64,000 bases of DNA from contig NZ_JAXIWG010000003.1 in assembly GCF_034652275.1 (NCBI RefSeq), forward strand, positions 372,001-436,000. Direction: 5' to 3'. The stretch comes from Yoonia sp034652275. Lineage in GTDB: Bacteria; Pseudomonadota; Alphaproteobacteria; Rhodobacterales; Rhodobacteraceae. The position numbers were made by a program, and so were the translations under genes. Shown here one piece after another: positions 43,685 to 54,375 of the stretch. Every line of letters begins with the position of its first letter. Position 1 is the stretch's first letter. Under the pieces are notes generated by a model. That model saw only the letters and a program-made list of their open reading frames with translations. It did no database searches and had not been told where the DNA came from.

Positions 43685-43987
43685 ATGCAACTGACCCCGC
43701 GTGAAAAAGACAAATTGCTGATCGCGATGGCCGCCGAAGTCGCGCGCAAGCGGCTCGCCCGTGGTGTGAAGCTGAACTATCCTGAGGCGATTGCGCTGAT
43801 CACCGATGCCGTCGTCGAAGGCGCGCGCGACGGGCGGTCGGTCGCCGACATGATGCAGGCCGGCGCGCATGTCATCACGCGCGATCAGGTGATGGAGGGC
43901 ATCGCCGAGATGATCCACGAGGTGCAGGTCGAGGCGACCTTTCCCGATGGCACCAAGCTGGTGACGGTCCATGATCCGATCCGTTGA
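43685..43987 (+). CDS. ureA: Urease subunit gamma
   Basis: 100 residues with the invariant features of the small structural subunit: LTPREKDKLLIAMAAEVARKRLARG, LNYPEAIALITD and TFPDGTKLVTVHDPI. It assembles with UreB and UreC into the urea-hydrolysing complex. The 45-base gap to ureB is AT-rich (AAGATGAGTATTTTTGG) in contrast to the tight spacing elsewhere in the operon. Confidence 0.97.
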   Translation: MQLTPREKDKLLIAMAAEVARKRLARGVKLNYPEAIALITDAVVEGARDGRSVADMMQAGAHVITRDQVMEGIAEMIHEVQVEATFPDGTKLVTVHDPIR

Positions 43988-44032
43988 AAAGAAGATGAGT
44001 ATTTTTGGAAAAAAGAAGTTGGGGGTCATGCC

Positions 44033-44338
44033 ATGAAACCGGGTGAAGTGATTGTGGCGGCGGGTGATCTGACGCTGAACGCCGGGGCAAAGGTGCTGGT
44101 GTTGCAGGTCGCCAATACCGGCGACCGGCCGGTGCAGGTGGGGTCGCATTTCCATTTTGCCGAAACCAATCCGGCGCTGGATTTCGACCGCGTTGCCGCG
44201 CGCGGCATGCGGCTGGATATCGCTGCTGGCACCGCCGTGCGGTTTGAGCCGGGGCAACGGCGCGATGTCAACCTGATCCCGCTGTCGGGCGCGCGCAAGG
44301 TCTATGGCTTCAATCAAGCCGTGATGGGGGATTTGTAG
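44033..44338 (+). CDS. ureB: Urease subunit beta
   Basis: 101 residues: MKPGEVIVAAGDLTLNAG, RPVQVGSHFHFAETNPALDFDR and VRFEPGQRRDVNLIPLSG are diagnostic for the beta subunit. It is a separate polypeptide as in most bacteria (not fused to UreA). The ureC start follows its stop by one base. Confidence 0.97.
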   Translation: MKPGEVIVAAGDLTLNAGAKVLVLQVANTGDRPVQVGSHFHFAETNPALDFDRVAARGMRLDIAAGTAVRFEPGQRRDVNLIPLSGARKVYGFNQAVMGDL

Positions 44339-44339
44339 G

Positions 44340-46100
<1,761 letters not shown>

Positions 46101-46214
46101 TGCTGCGTTGCAGAAAACGCATAAGGGGATTGCAGATTGTGGCGTTGTTGACGGCGGGGTCGGGGACTAACTTGGGTGCAGGGAGGAAAGAGACACGCAT
46201 TCAAGAGGTGCAAC

Positions 46215-46439
46215 ATGGCTTTCCAAACCGACAATACCCTGATCTCCACCCGCGAACTGATCATCGAACTGGCGCTGACGCCCTTGCGCGCGCTGGGCAG
46301 AGGGATCGTCTATCTGACCGAAAACAATTCCCGCGCGAAGACGCTGCGCGCGCTTTCGGCCATTTCCGACGAACAGCTGGCCGCGCGTGGCCTGACCCGC
46401 GCCGAGGTTGTGGCGATGGCGTTCCGGCACGACATCTGA
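46215..46439 (+). CDS. DUF1127 (YjiS-like) small protein inside the urease operon
   Basis: 74 residues from the ATG at 46215 (AGAGG six bases upstream). The C-terminal half AKTLRALSAISDEQLAARGLTRAEVVAMAF follows the DUF1127 pattern, in which Leu/Arg-rich repeats precede a final helix. DUF1127 proteins in alphaproteobacteria include RNA-binding regulators of phosphate and stress responses; function here is unknown. It lies 114 bases after ureC, a gap large enough for its own promoter. Confidence 0.75.
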   Translation: MAFQTDNTLISTRELIIELALTPLRALGRGIVYLTENNSRAKTLRALSAISDEQLAARGLTRAEVVAMAFRHDI

Positions 46440-46518
46440 TTGCGCGCGTTCCACCTCCTCGCCTGATGACAAGCGCCGTCGCTGTCGCTAGCATCCGCAC
46501 AAAATCCTGGAGGTGGTC

Positions 46519-47112
46519 ATGATCGTTCGCGCAATTCTTTTGTCTTCTCTCGTTGCTGCCCCCGCTTGGGCGGCGTGCCCTGTGGCGGCTGACCTTACGA
46601 CTGGCATCAGGCTTGTCGACCAGAACGGCGTCGTCGAAACCTACCGGACACTGCGGCCCCATGTCGTCGAACTGATCGTCGATTATGGGGACGACTATTC
46701 CGACCGTGTCTCGCTGGCGCGGGGTGTCTATACGCTTGATGTGGTCGAAGAATACAACGGCGTGCCGGATTTCGGGACCCGGTCGAGCTATGCCTATCAG
46801 GTCGCCCCGGAGGCAATGCCATTGCCCACACCGGGTGAGGTATGGCGCACACGTGCCCGCGTCGATGACACCTATGACGACAAGATGACAGCCAGCTGGG
46901 GCGACCCGATCACGATGACTTATGGTGATTGCACCTATGCCGTCATCCCCGGCGAACTCGTCTATACCGGTGAAGGATACAGCCAGACCGAGGGTCTGCA
47001 TTATCTGCCGGAAATTGGTATTGCCTACCTGACGACCTTTTCCACGGACGCGGATGGGGTCGTTGACACCTATACGGTTGTCTCGATCACCGCGGTCGGT
47101 GACGGCGGATGA
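46519..47112 (+). CDS. Secreted protein of unknown function coupled to ureE
   Basis: 197 residues with signal peptide MIVRAILLSSLVAAPAWA|AC. The mature domain is strand-rich, with IRLVDQNGVVETYRTLRPHV, TYGDCTYAVIPGELVYTGEG and GLHYLPEIGIAYLTTF. Two Cys (mature position 2 and the YGDCTY Cys) could pair. I recognise no family. The start at 46519 has GGAGG five bases upstream. Its stop overlaps the ureE start by 4 bases, so the two are translationally coupled even though this protein is exported and UreE is cytoplasmic. Confidence 0.8.
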   Translation: MIVRAILLSSLVAAPAWAACPVAADLTTGIRLVDQNGVVETYRTLRPHVVELIVDYGDDYSDRVSLARGVYTLDVVEEYNGVPDFGTRSSYAYQVAPEAMPLPTPGEVWRTRARVDDTYDDKMTASWGDPITMTYGDCTYAVIPGELVYTGEGYSQTEGLHYLPEIGIAYLTTFSTDADGVVDTYTVVSITAVGDGG

Positions 47113-47564
47113 CGGCGCGTGCGCTTGGTGTGCACTCCCACGCGCATGGCCCTGTCGCAGGCACGGTCAGCCTGACCTATGACGCCCGTCTGTTGCGCCG
47201 CAAACAGCTTGTGACTGACGCGGGAGAGCCGTTTCTGGTCGATTTGCCGCAGACGACATCGGTGGGCGCGGGCCATGTGTTCCTGTTCGAGGATGGCCGC
47301 CAGATTGCTGTCGTCGCCGCGACCGAGGCCCTGATGCGTGTCACCGGCGATCTGGTGCGTCTGGCATGGCATATCGGCAACCGGCACATGCCGTGCGCGA
47401 TCCTGCCCGACGCGCTGGTCGTGCAGCGCGAAAAGGTGATGCGCGGGATGCTGGAACAGCTTGGCGCGGTGGTGACGGATTTTGACGGGCCTTTCACCCC
47501 CGAAGGCGGGGCCTATGGCCATGGCCGCACGATGGGTCACGACCACAGCCATTCCCATGCGTGA
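47109..47564 (+). CDS. ureE: Urease accessory protein UreE (nickel metallochaperone)
   Basis: 151 residues. An N-terminal peptide-binding domain (GTVSLTYDARLLRRKQLVTD … FLVDLPQTTSVGAGH) is followed by the metal-binding domain with HIGNRHMPCAI, whose His residues bind Ni. The C-terminus carries five His in its last 15 residues (GHGRTMGHDHSHSHA), a short nickel-storage tail. It passes nickel to UreG for urease activation. It overlaps ureF by 8 bases. Confidence 0.95.
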   Translation: MTARALGVHSHAHGPVAGTVSLTYDARLLRRKQLVTDAGEPFLVDLPQTTSVGAGHVFLFEDGRQIAVVAATEALMRVTGDLVRLAWHIGNRHMPCAILPDALVVQREKVMRGMLEQLGAVVTDFDGPFTPEGGAYGHGRTMGHDHSHSHA

Positions 47565-48192
47565 CGCGCAGCTTCTGACCTTGGCGCAGTGGCTATCGCC
47601 TGCCTATCCGGTTGGGGCCTTTGCGTGGTCGCACGGGCTGGAACGGACCATCGGGCGCGGCGATCTGAGCGGCGCGGACGATCTGGCGCAGTGGCTGTCC
47701 GACGTGCTGGACCACGGGGCGGGGCGTGCCGATGCCATCCTGCTCTGCGCGGCCCATGCTGCCGATGACGTTGCCCCCGTGGCCGAATTGGCTGCCGTGC
47801 TGGCCCCAAGCCGTGAGCGCCGCATGGAGACTTTGCAGCAAGGGGCCGCCTTTGCCGCGACGACCCGTGCGGTCTGGGGGCTTGATCTGCCCGACATGGC
47901 CTATCCCGTGGCGGTGGGGCGCGCGGCGCGGCTGATGGACCTGCCCGTCGCGCCCGTCACGCAGCTTTGGCTGCAAAGCTTCGCAAGCAATCTGGTGCAG
48001 GCCGCACAGCGCCTGATGCCCTTGGGCCAGACCGAGGCGCAGCGGATACTGGCGAGCCTTGCTCCCCTGTGCATCCGCATTGGCGCAGAGGCGACAGTCG
48101 CCAGCCTCGACGATATCGGCAGCGCTGTCTTTGCGGTCGATACAGCCTCCATGCAGCACAGCAGCCAATACAGCCGGATTTTCCGGTCATGA
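47557..48192 (+). CDS. ureF: Urease accessory protein UreF
   Basis: 211 residues, all-alpha. It starts LLTLAQWLSPAYPVGAFAWSHGLE, the UreF signature, and later has WLQSFASNLVQAAQRLMPLGQTEAQ. UreF bridges UreD and UreG in the urease activation complex and gates GTP hydrolysis. The ATG at 47557 lies inside the end of ureE; a frame extending to 47482 would sit further inside ureE. Its stop overlaps the DUF3995 gene (ATGA). Confidence 0.94.
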   Translation: MRDAQLLTLAQWLSPAYPVGAFAWSHGLERTIGRGDLSGADDLAQWLSDVLDHGAGRADAILLCAAHAADDVAPVAELAAVLAPSRERRMETLQQGAAFAATTRAVWGLDLPDMAYPVAVGRAARLMDLPVAPVTQLWLQSFASNLVQAAQRLMPLGQTEAQRILASLAPLCIRIGAEATVASLDDIGSAVFAVDTASMQHSSQYSRIFRS

Positions 48193-48590
48193 TTCCGTTT
48201 CTGACGCTGGCCCTTGTCACCATGGCGATGGTTCACGTCGCATGGGGGCTGCGGTTCTGGATCCCGATCCGGGAAGAAGCCCGCCTTGCCCGCGCTGTCG
48301 TGGGCGCGCAGGGCGTCACACAGATGCCGCCGCCGCTCTTGTGCTTTCTGGTCGCGGGGGCGCTGGGCGCGGTCGCGGTGGCGCTGGCGATGCTGCCATC
48401 CACTCTGGCGTGGCTCTTGCTGTGGTGCGCGGCACCCGTGTTCATCCTGCGCGGCGCGCTTGTCTATGTTCCGGCATGGCGGCGCCTGACGCCGGAAGAA
48501 CCCTTCGCCACCAATGACCGGCATTATTTCGGCCCGCTTTGCGCGGCCATCGGTGTTGGTCTTGTCCTTGTCTTGCTGAGAGGTGTCTGA
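48189..48590 (+). CDS. DUF3995 membrane protein embedded between ureF and ureG
   Basis: 133 residues with four hydrophobic helices (near residues 3-20, 48-68, 70-92 and 112-131). It fits DUF3995: LALVTMAMVHVAWGLRFWIP and a polar loop with TNDRHYFGP before the last helix. Function is unknown. It is coupled to ureF by ATGA and abuts ureG with no gap, so it is transcribed and translated with the urease genes. A role in nickel or urea/ammonia movement is conceivable but there is no motif evidence. Confidence 0.8.
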   Translation: MIPFLTLALVTMAMVHVAWGLRFWIPIREEARLARAVVGAQGVTQMPPPLLCFLVAGALGAVAVALAMLPSTLAWLLLWCAAPVFILRGALVYVPAWRRLTPEEPFATNDRHYFGPLCAAIGVGLVLVLLRGV

Positions 48591-49199
48591 ATGTCCCCCC
48601 ACGGTCCTTTGCGCGTCGGGATCGGCGGCCCTGTCGGTGCCGGTAAAACCACGCTGACCGCCGCCCTTGCCCGCGCGCTGAAAGACGAACTGAGCCTGTG
48701 TGTCATCACCAACGACATCTACACACAGGAAGATGCAGAAGCGCTGATGCGAATGCAGATCCTGCCCGCCGACCGCGTGATGGGGGTGGAAACCGGCGGC
48801 TGTCCGCATACCGCGATCCGCGAGGATGCGTCGATCAACCTTGCGGCTGTCGCTGAAATGCGCGCGCGCCACCCCGATCTGGACCTGATCCTCATCGAAA
48901 GCGGCGGCGACAACCTGTCAGCCACCTACAGCCCCGAACTGGCGGACCTTACGATCTACGTGATCGACACCGCCGCGGGCGAGGATATCCCGCGCAAAGG
49001 TGGTCCCGCGATCACGCGGTCCGACATCCTTGTTGTCAATAAGACCGATCTGGCGCCTTATGTCGGCGCTTCGCTCGACGTGATGGCGGCGGACGCCGCA
49101 CGGATGCGCGGCGACCGGCCGGTGGTTTTTGCAAGCTTGCGCAACGGGCAGGGCGTGGACGACATCATCGGCCTGATCCGCCGTATCGGCGGTCTCTGA
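48591..49199 (+). CDS. ureG: Urease accessory GTPase UreG
   Basis: 202 residues of the SIMIBI GTPase class: P-loop GIGGPVGAGKTTL at residues 10-22, the metal-binding CPH in ETGGCPHTAIRED, switch-like LIESGGDN, and NKTD for guanine. UreG carries nickel from UreE into the UreDFG-urease complex. The N-terminus lacks the His-rich stretch seen in some UreG. It closes the operon; a repeat element and an inverted repeat follow. Confidence 0.97.
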   Translation: MSPHGPLRVGIGGPVGAGKTTLTAALARALKDELSLCVITNDIYTQEDAEALMRMQILPADRVMGVETGGCPHTAIREDASINLAAVAEMRARHPDLDLILIESGGDNLSATYSPELADLTIYVIDTAAGEDIPRKGGPAITRSDILVVNKTDLAPYVGASLDVMAADAARMRGDRPVVFASLRNGQGVDDIIGLIRRIGGL

Positions 49200-49205
49200 C
49201 CCTTC

Positions 49206-49265
49206 CATCGTTCGAGCCGGCGAATTCGCGCAAGCGCGATTTCACCTACATATCCCCCGCGGAGC
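49206..49265 (-). repeat. Dispersed intergenic element, copy E, split by an insert
   Basis: Ends match the other copies: CATCGTTCGAGCC at 49206-49218 and ATATCCCCCGCGGAG at the far side. Between them are about 30 extra bases (GGCGAATTCGCGC, AA, GCGCGATTTCACC) that themselves form a nearly perfect 10-bp hairpin (one mismatch). It lies in the convergent gap between ureG and the HPF-type gene. Confidence 0.6.
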
Positions 49266-49266
49266 G

Positions 49267-49287
49267 TTCCCCTGAGCCGCAGGGGAA
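49267..49287. terminator. Bidirectional stem-loop between ureG and HPF-type gene
   Basis: Perfect 8-bp stem TTCCCCTG / CAGGGGAA with a 5-base loop (AGCCG), one base before the end of the minus-strand HPF-type gene. Being symmetrical, it could end transcripts from both sides, although T-runs are short. Confidence 0.5.
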
Positions 49288-49288
49288 A

Positions 49289-49603
49289 TCAGCGCCGCCC
49301 GAGCTTGCCGAATTCGCTGTCCAGCAGCGCGCGCAGCTTTTTGGCCCCGCCGCGCAAGGCGGCTTCGACATTGGCGTCGTGATGGGTGACGGTCTGCGGC
49401 TGCATCCCCTCGGGGCGGCCTTCGACGGTGCATCTGATATCATCGGAGCCGCCTTTGCCCGCGTTCACATCGACGATATGCACCTCGATGCGTGTCAGGC
49501 GATCCGTTAGATGGCCCAATGCGCCGGTCACGATGGTCTCTGCGACTTCGGCAAGCCGGTCGTCGCCTTGAATATGCGCGTCGGTGTTCAGTTGGAATTG
49601 CAT
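49289..49603 (-). CDS. HPF/RaiA (ribosome hibernation/S30AE)-like protein
   Basis: 104 residues of the S30AE fold: FQLNTDAHIQGDDRLAEVAETIVTGAL, then RIEVHIVDVNAGKGGSDDIRCTVE and a final helix ANVEAALRGGAKKLRALLDSEFGK. The ATG at 49603 has AAAGGA five bases upstream. It lacks the dimerising C-terminal domain of long HPF, so it is a short-form protein that may bind the 30S A-site, or a diverged relative. A longer extension to 49714 is not supported. Confidence 0.8.
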   Translation of the reverse strand: MQFQLNTDAHIQGDDRLAEVAETIVTGALGHLTDRLTRIEVHIVDVNAGKGGSDDIRCTVEGRPEGMQPQTVTHHDANVEAALRGGAKKLRALLDSEFGKLGRR

Positions 49604-49674
49604 GACGGTCCTTTCGATCTTGTTGGTTTTGCCCTGCGTGTCAGGGACATTCCACAAGTATGAACGCCGCGCGC

Positions 49675-50337
49675 TCATTCCAAGGTTGCGACCGCCCGTC
49701 CATCTGCGCGCCATTCGGGCAGGCCACCTTCAAGGCGGCGCGCGTTCAGCCCAAGGCGGCGCAAGGCAGCCACCGCCTGATGGGCATAGATACAGTAAGG
49801 CCCGCGACAATAGGCGACGATTTCCGCCGCGGGATCGAGGCTGGCGGCGATCCGGTCCAGTGTGTCCATCGGTGTGTGGACTGCGCCCGGAATATGCGCG
49901 CTTGCGAATTCATCGACAGGGCGCATGTCCAGCACTGTGACCGATCCTTCGGCCAGCCGTGCGGCCAGTTCGGCGCGGCTGACCGGGTCCGGCATGTCCT
50001 GCCCGTCTGACAGGTCGCGCAGGATGACCGCGACCCGCGCTAGATTACGTTCGGCGACGATCCGCAGAGTATCCATCAGCGCCAGCGTGCGATTATCGGT
50101 CATCCGGTAGATCACGGCCTTGCCGTCCTTGCGGCTGGTGACCAGCCCTGCGCGGCGCAGCTGTTGCAAATGCTGCGAACAATTCGCCATCGACAGGCCG
50201 GTTTTGGCGGCCAGCCGGTCCACGCCGCTTTCGCCCTGCGCCAGATGTTCAAGGATCATCAGCCGCGCGGGTGCGGCCAGTGCCTGCGCCACAAGCGCAT
50301 ATTCCTCCAGCAAGGCTGCTTTGGGGCTGGTTGACAT
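49675..50337 (-). CDS. ArsR-family regulator fused to a rhodanese domain
   Basis: 220 residues. Residues 8-110 are an ArsR winged helix (ALAAPARLMILEHLAQGESGV, then recognition helix SMANCSQHLQQLRRAGLV with Cys53). Residues 120-218 are a rhodanese domain with DMRPVDEFASAHIPGAVH and the active-site loop CRGPYC, catalytic Cys177 plus Cys182. Fusions of this kind are thought to sense reactive sulfur, metals or redox state. The ATG at 50337 has GAAGAGG upstream. It is divergent from a sterol desaturase gene, with a palindrome between them. Confidence 0.9.
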   Translation of the reverse strand: MSTSPKAALLEEYALVAQALAAPARLMILEHLAQGESGVDRLAAKTGLSMANCSQHLQQLRRAGLVTSRKDGKAVIYRMTDNRTLALMDTLRIVAERNLARVAVILRDLSDGQDMPDPVSRAELAARLAEGSVTVLDMRPVDEFASAHIPGAVHTPMDTLDRIAASLDPAAEIVAYCRGPYCIYAHQAVAALRRLGLNARRLEGGLPEWRADGRAVATLE

Positions 50338-50359
50338 GCGCGCCTCTTCCCATCTAAAC

Positions 50360-50379
50360 ATTCAAGTGATCTATTGAAT
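50360..50379. promoter_or_regulatory. Palindromic operator candidate between arsR-rhodanese and desaturase genes
   Basis: ATTCAA, 8-base spacer, TTGAAT: a perfect 20-bp dyad located 22 bases upstream of the ArsR-rhodanese start and 40 bases upstream of the desaturase start. AT-rich dyads of this size are typical ArsR-family sites (established for the family), so autoregulation and co-control of the desaturase are inferred. Confidence 0.6.
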
Positions 50380-50419
50380 ATAGAGTTGGTCAGGCTGGCA
50401 CAAGCCGGAGGAGCCGAAA

Positions 50420-51268
50420 ATGATCGACGCATTGCTGCTGAACGAACCCGTGATCCGCCTGTCCGTCTTTCTGGGCATCCTGACCGGCATGATGATCTGG
50501 GAACTGGCCGCACCCCGGCGTCGGCTCGAAGTGCCGCGCGTGATCCGCTGGACGAACAATCTGGCGCTGGTCGTCGTCGATACGGTCATCCTGCGACTGG
50601 CGTTTCCAGTGCTGGCCGTAGGTCTGGCGCTGGTCGCACAAGACCGTGGCTGGGGTTTGTTCAACAACATCGAGGTGCCGGTCTGGTTTGCGATCATCGC
50701 CGCGATGCTGCTGCTGGACCTTGCGATCTACCTGCAACACGTCATGTTCCACGCCATTCCGGGGCTTTGGCGGCTGCACCGGATGCACCATGCCGACCTC
50801 GATTTCGATGCGACGACAGGCCTGCGGTTCCACCCCGTGGAAATCATGATCTCGATGGGGATCAAGCTGGGCGTTGTCGCAGCCCTCGGCCCGCCTGCGG
50901 TTGCGGTTCTGTTGTTCGAGGTGGTCTTGAACGCCACCGCGCTGTTCAACCACGCCAATATCACCTTGCCGCGCTCTGTTGACCGCGTGCTGCGCCTGTT
51001 CGTCGTCACCCCCGACATGCACCGCGTCCACCATTCGGTTGACCCGCGCGAGACAAATTCCAACTATGGCTTCAACCTGCCTTGGTGGGACTGGTTGCTG
51101 GGCACCTATGTGGCGCAACCTGCCAAAGGGCATGACGGGATGGACATCGGGATCGAGCAGTTTCGCACCCACCGCGACCTCTGGCTCGACCGGATGCTGG
51201 TGCAACCGCTGCGCGGGCCAGCAAGCGGTCACGCGCTTGATCCGCAGAACGCCGCTAGGCGGGATTAA
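50420..51268 (+). CDS. Sterol desaturase / fatty acid hydroxylase family membrane di-iron enzyme
   Basis: 282 residues with about five hydrophobic helices and the eight-His di-iron set: HVMFH (near residue 112), HRMHH (near 122), HANI and HRVHHS (near 198). It inserts oxygen into or desaturates a lipid tail in the inner membrane; the lipid is unknown. AGGAG is upstream of the ATG at 50420. Its last 4 bases overlap the convergent MscS gene. Probably controlled by the divergent ArsR-rhodanese regulator. Confidence 0.88.
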   Translation: MIDALLLNEPVIRLSVFLGILTGMMIWELAAPRRRLEVPRVIRWTNNLALVVVDTVILRLAFPVLAVGLALVAQDRGWGLFNNIEVPVWFAIIAAMLLLDLAIYLQHVMFHAIPGLWRLHRMHHADLDFDATTGLRFHPVEIMISMGIKLGVVAALGPPAVAVLLFEVVLNATALFNHANITLPRSVDRVLRLFVVTPDMHRVHHSVDPRETNSNYGFNLPWWDWLLGTYVAQPAKGHDGMDIGIEQFRTHRDLWLDRMLVQPLRGPASGHALDPQNAARRD

Positions 51269-52632
51269 TCGGCGGCGATGGGCATATCCTTGTCCAGCAC
51301 CCGCACCTCGCGTTGGGGGAACGGGATGCTGATCCCGTTTTCGGCAAACGCATCCCACAGCGCAAGAAACACGTTGCCTCGAATGTTGGTCAGCCCTGCC
51401 GTCGGATCGCTGATCCAGAACCGCAGGATGTAATCGACCGAACTGTCACCGAAGCCCACGATGTGACAGACCGCAGGGCGCGACACCAGCACGCGGTCCA
51501 CGCCTTGAGCAGCCTCGACGGCGATCTTGCGCACCAGATGGGGATTGTCGCCGTAGGACGTGCCGAAATGGATGTCGAGGCGCACGAATTCATTGGAATG
51601 GGACCAGTTGACGACCTGTCCGGTGATCAGATCCTCGTTCGGGATCAGGTATTCGCGCCCGTCGCGCGTGATGACGGACACATACCGCGCCCCCAGCGCG
51701 TTGATCCAGCCGAAGGTATCACCAAGGCTGATCACATCGCCGGGCTTGATCGACTTGTCGAGCAGGATGATCACGCCGGACACTAGGTTCGACACCACCT
51801 TTTGCAGGCCGAACCCGATGCCCACGCCGATCGCACCCGACAGCACGGCAAGCCCCGTCAGGTCGATGCCCAAGGCGCGCACGCCGATGAAAAAGGCGAT
51901 GCCGTAGATCCCGATCTGCACCGCCTTGATCAGCAGCACCTGCATCGAGGGGCTGATATCGGCATTGCTGCTGATCCGTCGGGTCGTCGTGCGCATCACC
52001 AGCCTTGCCAGCGCCAGAAGCAGCGTCAGCACGACAAGCGACTGGATCAAAAGTAGCAGGGTAAAGCGGATCTCGCCGATGCTGAAGCCGATATTGTCGA
52101 GGATACGCGCCGCTTGATCCACCACCCCCAGAATATGCAATGTCACGTAGACCCATGCGCCATAGCGGATCGTGCGGCGTAGCGGCACGCTTTTGATCAG
52201 GCGGGTGGCGAAGGCGATCAGCAGCCATGCAAAGGCCAGTGTCCCCGCGATGGTCAAAAGGTAGCTGCGGCTTGGCCAAGTCAGTTCGCGCATGACCGCG
52301 ATCACCAGCAACAAAAGGACGACAAAAAAGATGCCCCGCAGCCTCTGGTGGATCACGACCAAGACGCGCATCCGCCATTTCGGCCAGTTTTCGCGCGCGC
52401 CCATCCAGTCGCGGATGCGCGGCCCCAGCATGGCCCGCAACAGATGCGCCAGCACGAATAGCGCGAGAATGATCCCGATCTGATACAGATTCCACGGGCG
52501 CAGCAGGCTCACTGCAAAGCTTTGCGCTTGCGTGAATAGATCACCGGTAAGCGCAATGATCTGGTCGATCTCCTCGGATGGCAACGCGTCAGGCGAAACC
52601 TGTGCGCGCTGGAATGGGAGGAAGCGGGTCAT
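51265..52632 (-). CDS. MscS-family mechanosensitive ion channel
   Basis: 455 residues. Several N-terminal hydrophobic helices (about residues 48-70, 95-112, 123-145, 155-172 and 185-215) precede the MscS core. The pore helix AVLSGAIGVGIGFGLQKVVSNLVSGVI leads into the beta domain (DKSIKPGDVISLGDTFGWI, ITRDGREYLIPNEDLI) and a cytoplasmic cage ending SIPFPQREVRV. It would release solutes on hypo-osmotic shock. It is larger than E. coli MscS, closer to YbdG/MscM-type channels. Confidence 0.92.
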   Translation of the reverse strand: MTRFLPFQRAQVSPDALPSEEIDQIIALTGDLFTQAQSFAVSLLRPWNLYQIGIILALFVLAHLLRAMLGPRIRDWMGARENWPKWRMRVLVVIHQRLRGIFFVVLLLLVIAVMRELTWPSRSYLLTIAGTLAFAWLLIAFATRLIKSVPLRRTIRYGAWVYVTLHILGVVDQAARILDNIGFSIGEIRFTLLLLIQSLVVLTLLLALARLVMRTTTRRISSNADISPSMQVLLIKAVQIGIYGIAFFIGVRALGIDLTGLAVLSGAIGVGIGFGLQKVVSNLVSGVIILLDKSIKPGDVISLGDTFGWINALGARYVSVITRDGREYLIPNEDLITGQVVNWSHSNEFVRLDIHFGTSYGDNPHLVRKIAVEAAQGVDRVLVSRPAVCHIVGFGDSSVDYILRFWISDPTAGLTNIRGNVFLALWDAFAENGISIPFPQREVRVLDKDMPIAAD

Positions 52633-52971
52633 GACATCCTTTGGTGAGTGCTGCTATGTGAGTGTGCACGCTTGGTCTTTGGCGTGCAAGGCACGTGGCG
52701 GCGGGACGATCCCGCGATGCGGGGCCGGAACGCTGCCCTAGATCCTTATCTTGCGGGCTGCCGAACCAGCAACTCCGCCTCCATCTGATCCCTTGCGGGC
52801 AAGGCGTGCAGCGTGTATCCACAGCGCCATGAAACAGGTTTTCGACATGGATGACCGCGCGCGCCTGCCTTGGCGGTTTTTCGGCGCGACTTGCACGGTT
52901 CTAGCCCGGGGCTGACCCCCCGCTGTTTCCGCACGCCTGCAAACATCTGAAATCCGATACGGGAGAGGACA
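52633..52971. other. 339-base intergenic region upstream of mscS-type gene and leuC
   Basis: A divergent promoter region. A 28-codon frame starts at 52829 but has no ribosome-binding site or leucine-codon run, so it does not look like a leucine attenuator peptide. A small GGGG-CTGA-CCCC hairpin lies near 52907-52920. GGGAGAGGAC precedes the leuC start. I see no riboswitch or tRNA gene. Confidence 0.5.

Positions 52972-54374
<1,403 letters not shown>

Positions 54375-54375
<1 letters not shown>

Noticed and set aside
43988..44032. AT-rich AAGATGAGTATTTTTGG stretch between ureA and ureB as another copy of the dispersed element
   Set aside because: It shares only the AAGATGA and TATTT words in different order, so it is not counted as a copy.
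50360..50379. Reading the dyad as a sulfide-regulator (SqrR/BigR type, ATTC-N8-GAAT) site
   Set aside because: The ATTC and GAAT halves are separated by 12 bases here, not 8, so only a general ArsR-type site is claimed.
52829..52915. 28-codon open frame upstream of leuC as a possible leader peptide
   Set aside because: No ribosome-binding site, no run of leucine codons, no clear terminator/antiterminator pair after it.
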